From assembly GCA_964472035.1 (NCBI GenBank), contig CAYYIT010000027.1:1-28115 (forward strand): a stretch of DNA of 28,115 nt, given 5' to 3'. The position numbers were made by a program, and so were the translations under genes. The notes under the pieces are model-generated. The model searched no databases. It was not told the DNA's origin and worked only from the letters and a program-made list of their open reading frames with translations. Below, one piece after another: positions 21,336-28,115 of this stretch (positions within the stretch are counted from its first letter, which is position 1; every line of letters begins with the position of its first letter). The DNA is from UBA3855 sp964472035 (GTDB taxonomy: Bacteria; Bacillota; Clostridia; Oscillospirales; Ruminococcaceae).

Positions 21336-21397
21336 TTTGGCTATATACCGGGGGTTGTAGGGAGCTTTGCCGTCTGTGGCGGCGCATGGAAAGCATA

Positions 21398-22552
21398 TCA
21401 GCTTTCCAGAATGTTTCCGTTGATCATCACCCACACGGGGTCGTTCATGACATTGAGGGGATCGTCCGCAAAGAGGACGAGATCGGCGTCGAGTCCCTCC
21501 TCGATCCGGCCGATGCGGTCGGACACGCCCAGAATATCGGCTGCCTCCGAGGTGATCGCGCGCAGCGCGGCCTCACGGGGCAGTCCGCCCTTCACGGCAA
21601 GTGCCGCGGACAGGGACAGGTATTGTATCGGCACCTCGGGATGATCCGTGCAGATCGCGATCTTCACGCCGCGGTCGTGCAGGATGGCGGTGTTCGAGAG
21701 CGCAAGCTCGCGCATTTCGGGCTTGCAGCGGTCGCAGATGATGGGGCCTGCGATCACGGAGATGCCCTTCTCGCCGAAGAGATCGGCTGCGATATGGGCG
21801 CCCGTGCCGTGGACGATGACGCATTCCAGCCCGAATTCCTTGCAGATGCGCAGTGCCGTGCAGATGTCATCGGCTCTGTGGCAGTGGAAGTGCGCCTTCT
21901 GGTCGCCCTCCAGCAGGGGCAGGAGCGCCTCGCACTTTGCATCGAATTCCGGCATTTCCTCCTCGTCCGGATGCTCCTCAAAACGATGCAGACGCTCCGC
22001 GTAGAGCTTCGCCTTCTGCAGACCCTCACGGATGAGGGCGGCGGTCGCCATACGGGTCACGGGTGCCTCGTCGCGGTCGCTGTAGACGGACTTGGGATTC
22101 TCGCCGAGGGCGAACTTCATGCCGCAGGCGGTGATCGCCATCTCGTCGGTGCAGCGGCCGGCGGTCTTCATCAGAAGCATCTCGCCGCCGCAGGCATTGG
22201 CACTGCCGGGGGAGACCATGACGGAGGTCACGCCGTGCGCCCTCGCCTCGGCAAAGCACTTGTCATAGGGGTTGATGCCGTCGAGGGCACGCAGCTGGGG
22301 CGTGAAGGGGTCGGAGCATTCGTTGCAGTCGTCGCCCTCGAAGTCCACGCCGTCCTCGATGATGCCGAGGTGCGTGTGCGCGTCGATGAAGCCGGGCAGC
22401 AGATGGCCGCCGTGCGCATCGATATCGTCATCGGTGACATGCTCGGGCTTTCCCTGCTCGACCGCTGTGATCTTACCGTCCTGAATTTCCACATAGCCGT
22501 AGAAATGCATGTCCTCGGTCATGGAATAAATTTCCGCATTATAGATGATCAT
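21398..22552 (-). CDS. Metal-dependent amidohydrolase-family protein
   Basis: 384 residues with the amidohydrolase pattern: a small beta domain first, then GFIDAHTHLG (metal ligands H59 and H61), HFHCHRADD, VIVHGTGAH and AICTDHPEVP (the catalytic Asp), and a return to the beta domain at ADLVLFADDPL. It resembles imidazolonepropionase- and dihydroorotase-like enzymes, but the substrate is not evident. The start overlaps the aroK stop by 4 nt, so it is the last gene of aroE-aroK-amidohydrolase. It is not a shikimate-pathway enzyme by family, so the grouping is unusual. Confidence 0.88.
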   Translation of the reverse strand: MIIYNAEIYSMTEDMHFYGYVEIQDGKITAVEQGKPEHVTDDDIDAHGGHLLPGFIDAHTHLGIIEDGVDFEGDDCNECSDPFTPQLRALDGINPYDKCFAEARAHGVTSVMVSPGSANACGGEMLLMKTAGRCTDEMAITACGMKFALGENPKSVYSDRDEAPVTRMATAALIREGLQKAKLYAERLHRFEEHPDEEEMPEFDAKCEALLPLLEGDQKAHFHCHRADDICTALRICKEFGLECVIVHGTGAHIAADLFGEKGISVIAGPIICDRCKPEMRELALSNTAILHDRGVKIAICTDHPEVPIQYLSLSAALAVKGGLPREAALRAITSEAADILGVSDRIGRIEEGLDADLVLFADDPLNVMNDPVWVMINGNILES

Positions 22553-23052
22553 TGCTGTTCTCCTAATCCTAACAATTCAATAATGGCTCTGACAGCTGCG
22601 CCGGGGGTCTTGCTGGCATCGATCTCCGCGGTGCAGCGTTTCTGGTAGATGGTGCTGCGCGTGTCGTAGAGCTTGTGCAGCTCCTCGCGCGTGCTGCTTC
22701 TGACGATGGGACGGTCGCTGTCCTCGATCCGGCAGTAGCACATGTAGAACGGTACGTTCAGGTAGATCACGGGGCCGCCCTGTGCAGCGATCCGTGCGTT
22801 TTCGCTCGGGAGCATCGCGCCGCCGCCGCAGGCGACCACGCCGCCGAAATCCGCAAGCGCCTTCACCGCCTCGGTCTCGAGCGTGCGGAAGTACTTCTCG
22901 CCGTGCTGCGCAAAGATCTCGGGGATGCGCATGCCGGCCTTCTCTTCGATGTAGGTATCCATGTCCACAAAGGGGATCTCCAGCCGGCGCGCAAGCTTCT
23001 CGCCGACGGTGCTCTTGCCGCAGCCCATGAAGCCGCAAAGAAAAATCGTCAT
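22549..23052 (-). CDS. aroK: Shikimate kinase
   Basis: 167 residues. The P-loop is GFMGCGKST (7-15), followed by VDMDTYIEEKAGM, the EIFAQHGEKYFR segment, the shikimate-binding GGVVACGGGAML loop and the lid DSDRPIV. It phosphorylates shikimate with ATP on the way to chorismate and the aromatic amino acids. It starts one base after the aroE stop and overlaps the amidohydrolase by 4 nt, so all three are tightly coupled. Confidence 0.95.
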   Translation of the reverse strand: MTIFLCGFMGCGKSTVGEKLARRLEIPFVDMDTYIEEKAGMRIPEIFAQHGEKYFRTLETEAVKALADFGGVVACGGGAMLPSENARIAAQGGPVIYLNVPFYMCYCRIEDSDRPIVRSSTREELHKLYDTRSTIYQKRCTAEIDASKTPGAAVRAIIELLGLGEQQ

Positions 23053-23053
23053 A

Positions 23054-23899
23054 CTATCCCTCCTGCACCGGAAAATCCCGGTCGATGGTCTCCTCCAGCT
23101 CACGGATGATACCCTGCACCTGCTCCTGTGTGAAGCTGCCGCCGTACCAGATCTCGTGCGCGCGCACGGCCTGCCATACGAGCATTGCCGCACCGCCCAC
23201 GGCCGGCTTGCCGAGCGCCCTTGCCTTTGCGATGAGCTGGGTGGCGGTCGGATTGTAGATCACGTCAAATACGCTGCCGGCGCCTTCGATCAGGGCGTCG
23301 CTGACGGGGCAGGCGTTCGTTTTCGGGTACATGCCCACGGGGCAGGCGTTCATCAGCAGGTCGAAGCTGCCGGTGATCTCCGTGCCGATCTGGGTGCTGA
23401 GCTTCGCGTCCGGCACCATGGCGCGGATCTCCTCGCAGAGCGTTTCCGCCAGCGGCCGATCCTGCGGCAGGATCCCGATGGTGAGGTCCGCACCGTGGAG
23501 CGCTGCTTCGATCGCCATCATTCTGCCGACGCCGCCGCAGCCGATGAGCAGCACCCTGCCGTCAAGGGGCATGCCCTCCACGCTGCGCAGGAAGCCCACG
23601 CAGTCGGTGTTGTAGCCCACGGCCCTGCCGTCCTTGTTGGCGACGCAGTTGACGGAATGGTACCGCTGTGCGGTCCCGTCAAGCGCATCGAGATGGGGGA
23701 TGATATCCACCTTGTGGGGGATGGTGATGTTGTAGCCGCAGAGCTCCCGCAGCTCTGCCGCGCGCCCTGCCAGCGCCTCGCTGGGGATCGCAGTCAGGGA
23801 ATACTGCGCCTCCACGCCGCTCAGCGCAAAGAGACGCTCATGAATGAACGGGGACATCGAATGCCCCAGCGGATTGCCGATCAGTGTATATGCCTGCAT
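23054..23899 (-). CDS. aroE: Shikimate dehydrogenase
   Basis: 281 residues. Substrate-binding NPLGHSMSP (9-17), catalytic K63 in NITIPHK, YNTDCVGF and the dinucleotide motif LIGCGGVGR; the C-terminal GAAMLVWQAVRAHEIW is typical of AroE. It reduces 3-dehydroshikimate to shikimate with NADPH. The usual NADP-phosphate loop (NRT-like) reads GILPQDRP, so cofactor preference may differ. GGAGG precedes the ATG. It is the first gene of the three-gene operon. Confidence 0.95.
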   Translation of the reverse strand: MQAYTLIGNPLGHSMSPFIHERLFALSGVEAQYSLTAIPSEALAGRAAELRELCGYNITIPHKVDIIPHLDALDGTAQRYHSVNCVANKDGRAVGYNTDCVGFLRSVEGMPLDGRVLLIGCGGVGRMMAIEAALHGADLTIGILPQDRPLAETLCEEIRAMVPDAKLSTQIGTEITGSFDLLMNACPVGMYPKTNACPVSDALIEGAGSVFDVIYNPTATQLIAKARALGKPAVGGAAMLVWQAVRAHEIWYGGSFTQEQVQGIIRELEETIDRDFPVQEG

Positions 23900-23933
23900 G
23901 GCTGTACCTCCGTATGCAAGATTGTCACCTTTT

Positions 23934-23962
23934 ATTGTAGCATATTTTCCACAGAATTACAA
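23934..23962 (-). promoter_or_regulatory. Promoter of aroE-aroK-amidohydrolase
   Basis: On the minus strand TTGTAA, 17-bp spacer, TACAAT preceded by TGC. Confidence 0.72.
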
Positions 23963-24089
23963 TGCTTTTTTTCTGTTTTTTCAAAAGATTGCACACATCC
24001 GGCCGCCGCCGCCCTTCCGGATGCGGAGGATGGAAGCAAAATGCACAAAAAGCTGGGGAAATATAACACAAACATCGGCATACCGCCTA

Positions 24090-24119
24090 TTGACGAAACG
24101 CCCGTTTTTCCATTATACT
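24090..24119 (+). promoter_or_regulatory. Promoter of the acyl carrier protein gene
   Basis: TTGACG, 18-bp spacer, TATACT. The leader is about 40 nt, with AAGGAGG before the start. Confidence 0.7.
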
Positions 24120-24166
24120 ATATTCTAAAGAAACGCGTATGTGCAATTTTCAAGGAGGCGTGAATT

Positions 24167-24409
24167 ATGATGGAATTTGAAACCGTCGCTGCCCTGATCG
24201 CAGAGCAGTTCAACATCGACAAGGATGATATCACAGAGGACACCGATATTCTGGAGGATCTCAATGCCACCTCCATGGACGCCGTGGATCTGATCGTTGC
24301 GATCGAAAGCGCAACGGATGTGGAGATCCCCGACGAGGCAGTGGACGGCATCCATACCGTCGGCGACATCGTATCCTACCTGCGCGAGCATTCTGCCGAG
24401 GAGGAATAA
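24167..24409 (+). CDS. Acyl carrier protein
   Basis: 80 residues, the normal ACP length and acidity. Helix 2 carries the phosphopantetheine site LNATSMDAVDLIVAIE, with Ser36. The usual DSL is TSM here, so the aspartate before the serine is replaced. The protein carries acyl chains as thioesters for fatty acid or other acyl chemistry. No fatty acid synthesis genes are nearby, so it may be a second ACP for a special pathway. A weak terminator-like hairpin (GCGgAAAAT..ATTTTCGC, 24433-24456) follows. Confidence 0.9.
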   Translation: MMEFETVAALIAEQFNIDKDDITEDTDILEDLNATSMDAVDLIVAIESATDVEIPDEAVDGIHTVGDIVSYLREHSAEEE

Positions 24410-24456
24410 CCCACGCAGTTATGGTCATACAAGCGGAAAATGGAAGATATTTTCGC

Positions 24457-24485
24457 TTGCTTTTCCATGGGAACTCTGCTATAAT
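24457..24485 (+). promoter_or_regulatory. Extended -10 promoter of the sortase operon
   Basis: TTGCTT, 17-bp spacer, TATAAT preceded by TGC. The leader contains a perfect GGGGACGC/GCGTCCCC hairpin at 24502-24518 before GGAAAGGAG. Confidence 0.75.
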
Positions 24486-24551
24486 TAGGATAGGAATGAC
24501 AGGGGACGCTGCGTCCCCGACAGAGAACCTACGACCGGAAAGGAGCAGACC

Positions 24552-25292
24552 ATGAAGCGTAACATCCTGAACTATCTCGCCGTGTTTGCGGCAGGCTGTC
24601 TGTGCTGCGGCGCAGGCCTGCGTGCAGGCGCCGTGACCATCGAGGACTGCAACAGCAAGGCGGTGGAGATCGGACTGCCGGCGGATGTGATCGAGCAGGG
24701 CAACAACGCCTGGGCGGACGGCACCCTGACCTCCGATGCGCTCGACTCCCTCTACGATGCCATGTGCAGCTACGAGCAGACGCAGGACGAGTATTTCAGC
24801 AGCATTTTTGAAAGCAGCCCCGATTCCTCCGCGCAGAGCGAACCCGATCGTACCGGCAGCAGTGCCGATTCCCTCGGGGATGCGGGCTTTGTCAATATGA
24901 CCCTTGAGGAGAAGATCGCGTATGTGAACTCCCTCCCCCCTGCCGAGCGCGAGGCGTTCCTTGCAGGGCTTTCCGTCGAGGAGCGCAACAGCATCATCAA
25001 GCAGCTCCCCGCCGAGGACAAGATGGAGCTTCTTGAGGGCTATATGAGCGTCGCGGACGCCATGGGACTCCATGTTACGGTGGATTCCCTCACGGATGAT
25101 GAGCTGCAGCTTGTGATCCGCAATCAGGACGGCACCGTGGTGGACACCTCCTCCGTGGGCGTGACCATCGACGAGACCGGCATTACCTACACAAGATACC
25201 TCACCCTCGCAGCCGCAGCCGCAGTGCTGGCGGTGCTGGGACTGGGCGCGCTGTACCGCCATCTGCGGCACAGTGACCCCGAGGAAGAATAA
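24552..25292 (+). CDS. Surface protein 1 of the sortase operon, single-pass with an IDETG pre-membrane motif
   Basis: 246 residues. A signal peptide (about 1-27) is followed by a short helical domain (28-85), an Asp/Ser linker, a conserved domain (FVNMTLEEKIAYVN, LSVEERNSIIKQLP, VIRNQDGTVVD) and then GVTIDETGIT directly before a hydrophobic helix and a short basic tail (YRHLRHSD). The layout of motif, helix and basic tail matches a sortase signal, with IDETG in place of LPxTG. The next gene is a paralogue and the third a sortase. Without processing it would be a type I membrane protein. Function unknown. Confidence 0.82.
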   Translation: MKRNILNYLAVFAAGCLCCGAGLRAGAVTIEDCNSKAVEIGLPADVIEQGNNAWADGTLTSDALDSLYDAMCSYEQTQDEYFSSIFESSPDSSAQSEPDRTGSSADSLGDAGFVNMTLEEKIAYVNSLPPAEREAFLAGLSVEERNSIIKQLPAEDKMELLEGYMSVADAMGLHVTVDSLTDDELQLVIRNQDGTVVDTSSVGVTIDETGITYTRYLTLAAAAAVLAVLGLGALYRHLRHSDPEEE

Positions 25293-25319
25293 GCCCCCTG
25301 ACAAGAAGGAGGTCAGCAA

Positions 25320-26153
25320 ATGAAACGAATCAACCTGAAAAAACGCCTGCTCGCTGCCGTGCTGACCGCAGGCTGCCTGTGCAGCGTCTGCGGCATGTCC
25401 GCTGCCGCCATTACGGTGGATGATGTGGCGGAGCGTGCGCGCGAGTGCGGCTATTCCGAAGAGATGATCCAGCTCGGCTACAATGAATGGGCGACCGGCA
25501 ATTACACCGAGGCGGATCTTCAGGCGATCTATGATCAGCTCGAATCCTACGACTCCCAGGTGGATGATATGGTGGACAGCATTTTTGAGAACACCAGCAT
25601 CCCCGATGACGTGGTCATCCCCACCAATCCCCCTGCCACCGAGGCACCGTCCTCTTCCGCAGCGGGCGGCACAGTCTCCTCCGACAGCACGGATCCTGCG
25701 GAAAGCACAGCCCCCTCCGGCAGCACCGGAACGGTCAGCTCCGCGGATTTCATCAACATGACCCTCGAGCAGAAGATCGCCTATGTCAACACCATGTCCG
25801 AGGCGGAGAAGGATGCCTTCCTCGCGAACCTCACTCCCGAGGAGCGCAACAGCATCATCAAGCAGATGTCCCTTGAGGACAAGGCAGAGCTGATGCAGGG
25901 CTACATCGACACCGCCGATACCATGGGCCTGAACGTCGTGGTGGACTCCCTGTCCGATACCAATATTTCCGTGACCGTCCGCAATCAGGACGGCGTGGTC
26001 GTGGACAAGGCCGCTGTCGGCGTGACCATCGACGAGACCGGCATCTCCCATACCCGAATGATCGTGATCGCCGCTGCAGGCGCAATGCTCTCCCTGCTGG
26101 GACTTGCAGCGCTCTACCGCTACCTGCGCCGCAGTGATGCGGAAGAGCAGTAA
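25320..26153 (+). CDS. Surface protein 2 of the sortase operon, paralogue with the same IDETG motif
   Basis: 277 residues. Same plan as the previous protein: signal peptide (about 1-30), helical domain (ITVDDVAERARECGYSEEMI and on to about 85), a longer Pro/Ser/Thr linker (about 95-145), the shared domain (FINMTLEQKIAYVN, LTPEERNSIIKQMS, TVRNQDGVVVD), GVTIDETGIS, a membrane helix and YRYLRRSD. The shared domain is much better conserved than the linkers, so this is a tandem duplication with selection on the domain and the IDETG end. AAGGAGG precedes the ATG, 27 nt after the previous stop. Confidence 0.82.
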   Translation: MKRINLKKRLLAAVLTAGCLCSVCGMSAAAITVDDVAERARECGYSEEMIQLGYNEWATGNYTEADLQAIYDQLESYDSQVDDMVDSIFENTSIPDDVVIPTNPPATEAPSSSAAGGTVSSDSTDPAESTAPSGSTGTVSSADFINMTLEQKIAYVNTMSEAEKDAFLANLTPEERNSIIKQMSLEDKAELMQGYIDTADTMGLNVVVDSLSDTNISVTVRNQDGVVVDKAAVGVTIDETGISHTRMIVIAAAGAMLSLLGLAALYRYLRRSDAEEQ

Positions 26154-26173
26154 GCCCACGAAAGGAGCCGGCA

Positions 26174-26881
26174 TTGACTACCAAAACCAAACGGACGGGG
26201 GCGCATCCCCTCGTCTATGTTCTGACGGGCCTTTTCCTGCTGATCCTCTGCACCGCCATCTGCGCCGTGGCACTGATCAAGCCCTTTGAGAAGGTCAAGA
26301 CCTACCTGAACCTTGCGTTCATGGACAATATGAAGATCGCGCCGTCCTCGGGACTGAGCGGTCTTGTCATCAAGGAAAACGATATCAGCACCAATCAGGA
26401 TCCCGAAGCGGAGCTGTCCGATACGGGCGAGATCATCCGCCCGACCTTCGGCGAGCAGTACGCCGTGCTGGAATGCGAGGCCATCGGGCTTTCCGTTCCG
26501 GTCTACTGGGGTTCCAGCAGCGAGCTGCTGGAGCTGGGCGCGTGTCAGGCGACCTCCTCCAAGGTGCTGGGCGACACCGGCAATGTGGTCATCGATGCGC
26601 ATGTGAACACCTTCTTTGCGGATCTCCACAGGATCGAGCCGGGCGCGCAGATCGTCCTCTACACCACCTACGGCATCTTCACCTACGAGGCCACCGCACA
26701 GGTGACCTTTGAGAACACCGACAAGACCTATGTCCTGCCGACGGAGGAAGACCATCTGACGCTCTACACCTGCGAGGCGCAGGTGCTGGGTACCTCCACG
26801 ATGCGCGTGGGCGTGGTCTGTAACCTCGTGAGCAAGCAGTTCTATACCAATGCTGTCACAGAGGGAGGTGCTGCGGAATGA
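26174..26881 (+). CDS. Class D-like sortase
   Basis: 235 residues. An N-terminal membrane helix (about 12-34) is followed by an extracellular sortase domain. The catalytic His lies in NVVIDAHVNTFFADL (H143), the Cys in LTLYTC (C200) and the Arg in TMRVGVV (R211), in the order and spacing of class D sortases. The usual GH before the catalytic His is AH. Sortases cut a sorting signal and join the protein to the wall or a partner. TTG start with AAAGGAG 6 nt upstream. Its likely substrates are the two proteins encoded just upstream. Confidence 0.88.
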   Translation: MTTKTKRTGAHPLVYVLTGLFLLILCTAICAVALIKPFEKVKTYLNLAFMDNMKIAPSSGLSGLVIKENDISTNQDPEAELSDTGEIIRPTFGEQYAVLECEAIGLSVPVYWGSSSELLELGACQATSSKVLGDTGNVVIDAHVNTFFADLHRIEPGAQIVLYTTYGIFTYEATAQVTFENTDKTYVLPTEEDHLTLYTCEAQVLGTSTMRVGVVCNLVSKQFYTNAVTEGGAAE

Positions 26882-27783
26882 AACAGATCCGATGCTACCT
26901 TCCGAACGTCCTGCTGACGTTCCTGCTGGTGTTCGTACTGCTCGGCTGTCAGGCAGCCCTGTTCGCCAGGACACAGGTGCTGCATACGGAGAATTTCCGG
27001 ACGATCGCGCAGCAGGAGGCACTTGCGGACAAGGCGTATACCACCCTCGAGAGCTATTTCAAGACCCGTGCCAACAGCACCGGCATTCCGGAATCCGTCT
27101 ACATGGACGTGATGGACAGGGAAACGCTCCATGACGCGATCCTCTCCGGCGTCACACAGGCCTTCGATTACCTCAGCGGCAGGTCGGAGGACTATGCATT
27201 CACCATGGATTTCACGGCGCTCGAAGCGTCCGTGCGCGGCTTTTTTGAAGCCTACGCCGACGAGAACGGCATTGAAAAGGACGTGATCTTCGAGGACAAG
27301 GTCGCCTCTGCGATCGCCGAAGCCGAGTCCGAGATCCTCTTTGTGTGCGATGCCTTCAAGTTCTCCGTCATCGATGCGAACGGCTGGATGGCACCTGCCA
27401 GGACGGCGGTCGCCTATCTGAACCTCTGCACCATCGCACTGCTGATCGCAGCGGCAGTCCTGCTGGTTCTGCTCATTGCCTGCAACTGGAAGCAGCCGCG
27501 GCATCTGCTCTACTGGCTCGGCCTTGCCGGAGTCCTTTCCGCCGCGCTCCTGATGGTCCCCTGCGTGTACGTCACCGCAACGGATTATTTCAGCGCGTTT
27601 GCGATCAAGGATCCGCTGATCTTCTCGGCGGTGGTCGGCTATCTGAAGCTCCTGACGCAGGAGCTCCTGACGCAGGAAATCATCGTTCTTGCAGTGTCGG
27701 TACTCTGCCTGATCGCCTTCGGCATCCTGGCACTGATCCGGAAGCCCTCTTCCGCAGAGCAGGACGCTCCCGAAACAGAATAA
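26878..27783 (+). CDS. Membrane protein of unknown function, last gene of the sortase operon
   Basis: 301 residues. One N-terminal membrane helix (about 9-27), an extracellular helical domain of about 150 residues with no cysteines beyond one, then three C-terminal membrane helices (about 183-205, 212-232, 262-286) and a short acidic tail. No enzyme motif recognised. It overlaps the sortase stop by 4 nt (ATGA), so the two are co-translated. It could be an accessory factor for the sortase or its substrates. Confidence 0.78.
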   Translation: MKQIRCYLPNVLLTFLLVFVLLGCQAALFARTQVLHTENFRTIAQQEALADKAYTTLESYFKTRANSTGIPESVYMDVMDRETLHDAILSGVTQAFDYLSGRSEDYAFTMDFTALEASVRGFFEAYADENGIEKDVIFEDKVASAIAEAESEILFVCDAFKFSVIDANGWMAPARTAVAYLNLCTIALLIAAAVLLVLLIACNWKQPRHLLYWLGLAGVLSAALLMVPCVYVTATDYFSAFAIKDPLIFSAVVGYLKLLTQELLTQEIIVLAVSVLCLIAFGILALIRKPSSAEQDAPETE

Positions 27784-27788
27784 GATCG

Positions 27789-27819
27789 CAAGACCTGCCG
27801 CTTCGGCGGGTCTTGTTTT
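27789..27819 (+). terminator. Intrinsic terminator of the sortase operon
   Basis: CAAGACCTGCCG / CGGCGGGTCTTG with a CTT loop and TTTT. Confidence 0.9.
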
Positions 27820-27962
27820 CGCCCCGTCACGGAGATCTGAAAATTCTTCGGAAAATTTCGCGATCACATCCAATATTTTTTCCGCTGCGTTGTTATATAA
27901 GAGAAAGCCCTCCGCAGCAGGGGCTTTCACTGAAACGAAATCCTACTCATTCTCTCCATTTG

Positions 27963-28008
27963 GCACATGCGTCCTGCGCCCCACGGCACAGGGCGCTTGT
28001 GCTTTTTT
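27963..28008 (+). terminator. Possible plus-strand terminator, orphan
   Basis: GCACATGCGTCCTGCG and CACAGGGCGCTTGTGC pair at 13 of 16 positions plus wobbles, then six Ts. No gene lies between the previous terminator and this one; 27816-27962 holds only an AAAGCCC/GGGCTTT hairpin and no convincing promoter. Confidence 0.55.
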
Positions 28009-28027
28009 GCGGCAATTGCCATCCATC

Positions 28028-28058
28028 AAAAAAGCCCCCATCCTTCAAGGATGGGGGC
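28028..28058 (-). terminator. Minus-strand terminator for a gene to the right
   Basis: On the minus strand GCCCCCATCC / GGATGGGGGC with a 5-nt loop and six Ts. Confidence 0.88.
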
Positions 28059-28069
28059 CGCAGCTTGTC

Positions 28070-28100
28070 AAAAAAGGGGCAATTTCCTGAAAATTGCCCC
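28070..28100 (-). terminator. Second minus-strand terminator in tandem
   Basis: On the minus strand GGGGCAATTT / AAATTGCCCC, then six Ts. It lies just before the repeat fragment at the window edge. Confidence 0.7.
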
Positions 28101-28115
28101 ACAGCTAACGCACGC
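28100..28115 (+). repeat. Edge fragment of the structured repeat family (module CACAGCTAACGCACGC)
   Basis: Sixteen bases identical to 16437-16452 and inverted at 12216-12231. The repeat is cut by the window end. Confidence 0.7.

Noticed and set aside
24261..26174. A 637-codon open frame on the minus strand across the ACP and surface-protein genes
   Set aside because: It is a mirror of high-GC coding sequence on the plus strand: no ribosome site, odd composition, and it crosses several real genes and a promoter.
27890..28090. A 66-codon plus-strand open frame near the right edge
   Set aside because: It runs through two hairpin terminators and has no ribosome site.

Overview
The window looks like chromosome of a moderately high-GC, cellulosome-type gut Firmicute, most likely Oscillospiraceae and Ruminococcus-like. 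The support is a type I dockerin protein, Firmicutes-style gene clusters (mazG-hup-rqcP; darA-holB-ricT), a chromosomal EndoA-type MazF, strong AAAGGAG ribosome sites, and sigma-A promoters that very often carry an extended -10 (TGnTATAAT). Genus and species are inference. No rRNA, CRISPR array or intact transposase was seen.

Layout. 1-6180: tail of an unknown gene and its terminator, a SpoVB/MurJ-like flippase on the minus strand, then a plus-strand run of a PLP aminotransferase, a conserved unknown protein, trpS, mazG, an HU protein and rqcP. 6200-7240: a structured GC-rich repeat, mazF, and a tRNA-Gln(UUG) gene whose promoter is separated from it by a MITE. 7240-9310: a two-gene operon (sigma-region-4-like protein and coiled-coil protein) whose promoter carries two LexA/SOS-like boxes, divergent from an Orn/Lys/Arg decarboxylase-family gene. 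9460-11990: a wall- or membrane-anchored secreted protein and two lipoproteins. 12020-14605: a second structured repeat, a possible small RNA, and the operon darA-holB-ricT. 14812-16128: a dockerin protein carrying two copies of the domain found in the anchored protein at 9464. 16250-17670: a third structured repeat, a DtxR/MarR-like regulator, a second MITE copy and a FeoB-associated Cys-rich membrane protein behind a perfect palindrome. 17712-18476: coaX. 18560-20017: a lower-GC islet of five small genes (two Cys-rich, two paralogous) bounded by direct repeats. 20328-23899: a fumarase alpha subunit without its beta partner, then aroE-aroK-amidohydrolase on one transcript. 24167-27783: a lone acyl carrier protein and a four-gene operon of two paralogous surface proteins, a class D-like sortase and a membrane protein.

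How it fits together. Much of the window is housekeeping: translation (trpS, tRNA-Gln, rqcP), nucleotide clean-up (mazG), replication (holB), c-di-AMP sensing (darA), CoA synthesis (coaX) and the shikimate pathway (aroE, aroK). Between these lie surface-protein genes and repeats. The best candidates for something undescribed are the sortase operon with a shared IDETG pre-membrane motif in both neighbours, the anchored/dockerin pair sharing one unknown domain, the SOS-boxed sigma-like operon, the five-gene islet, and a family of intergenic repeats with covarying hairpins and G-quadruplex motifs.
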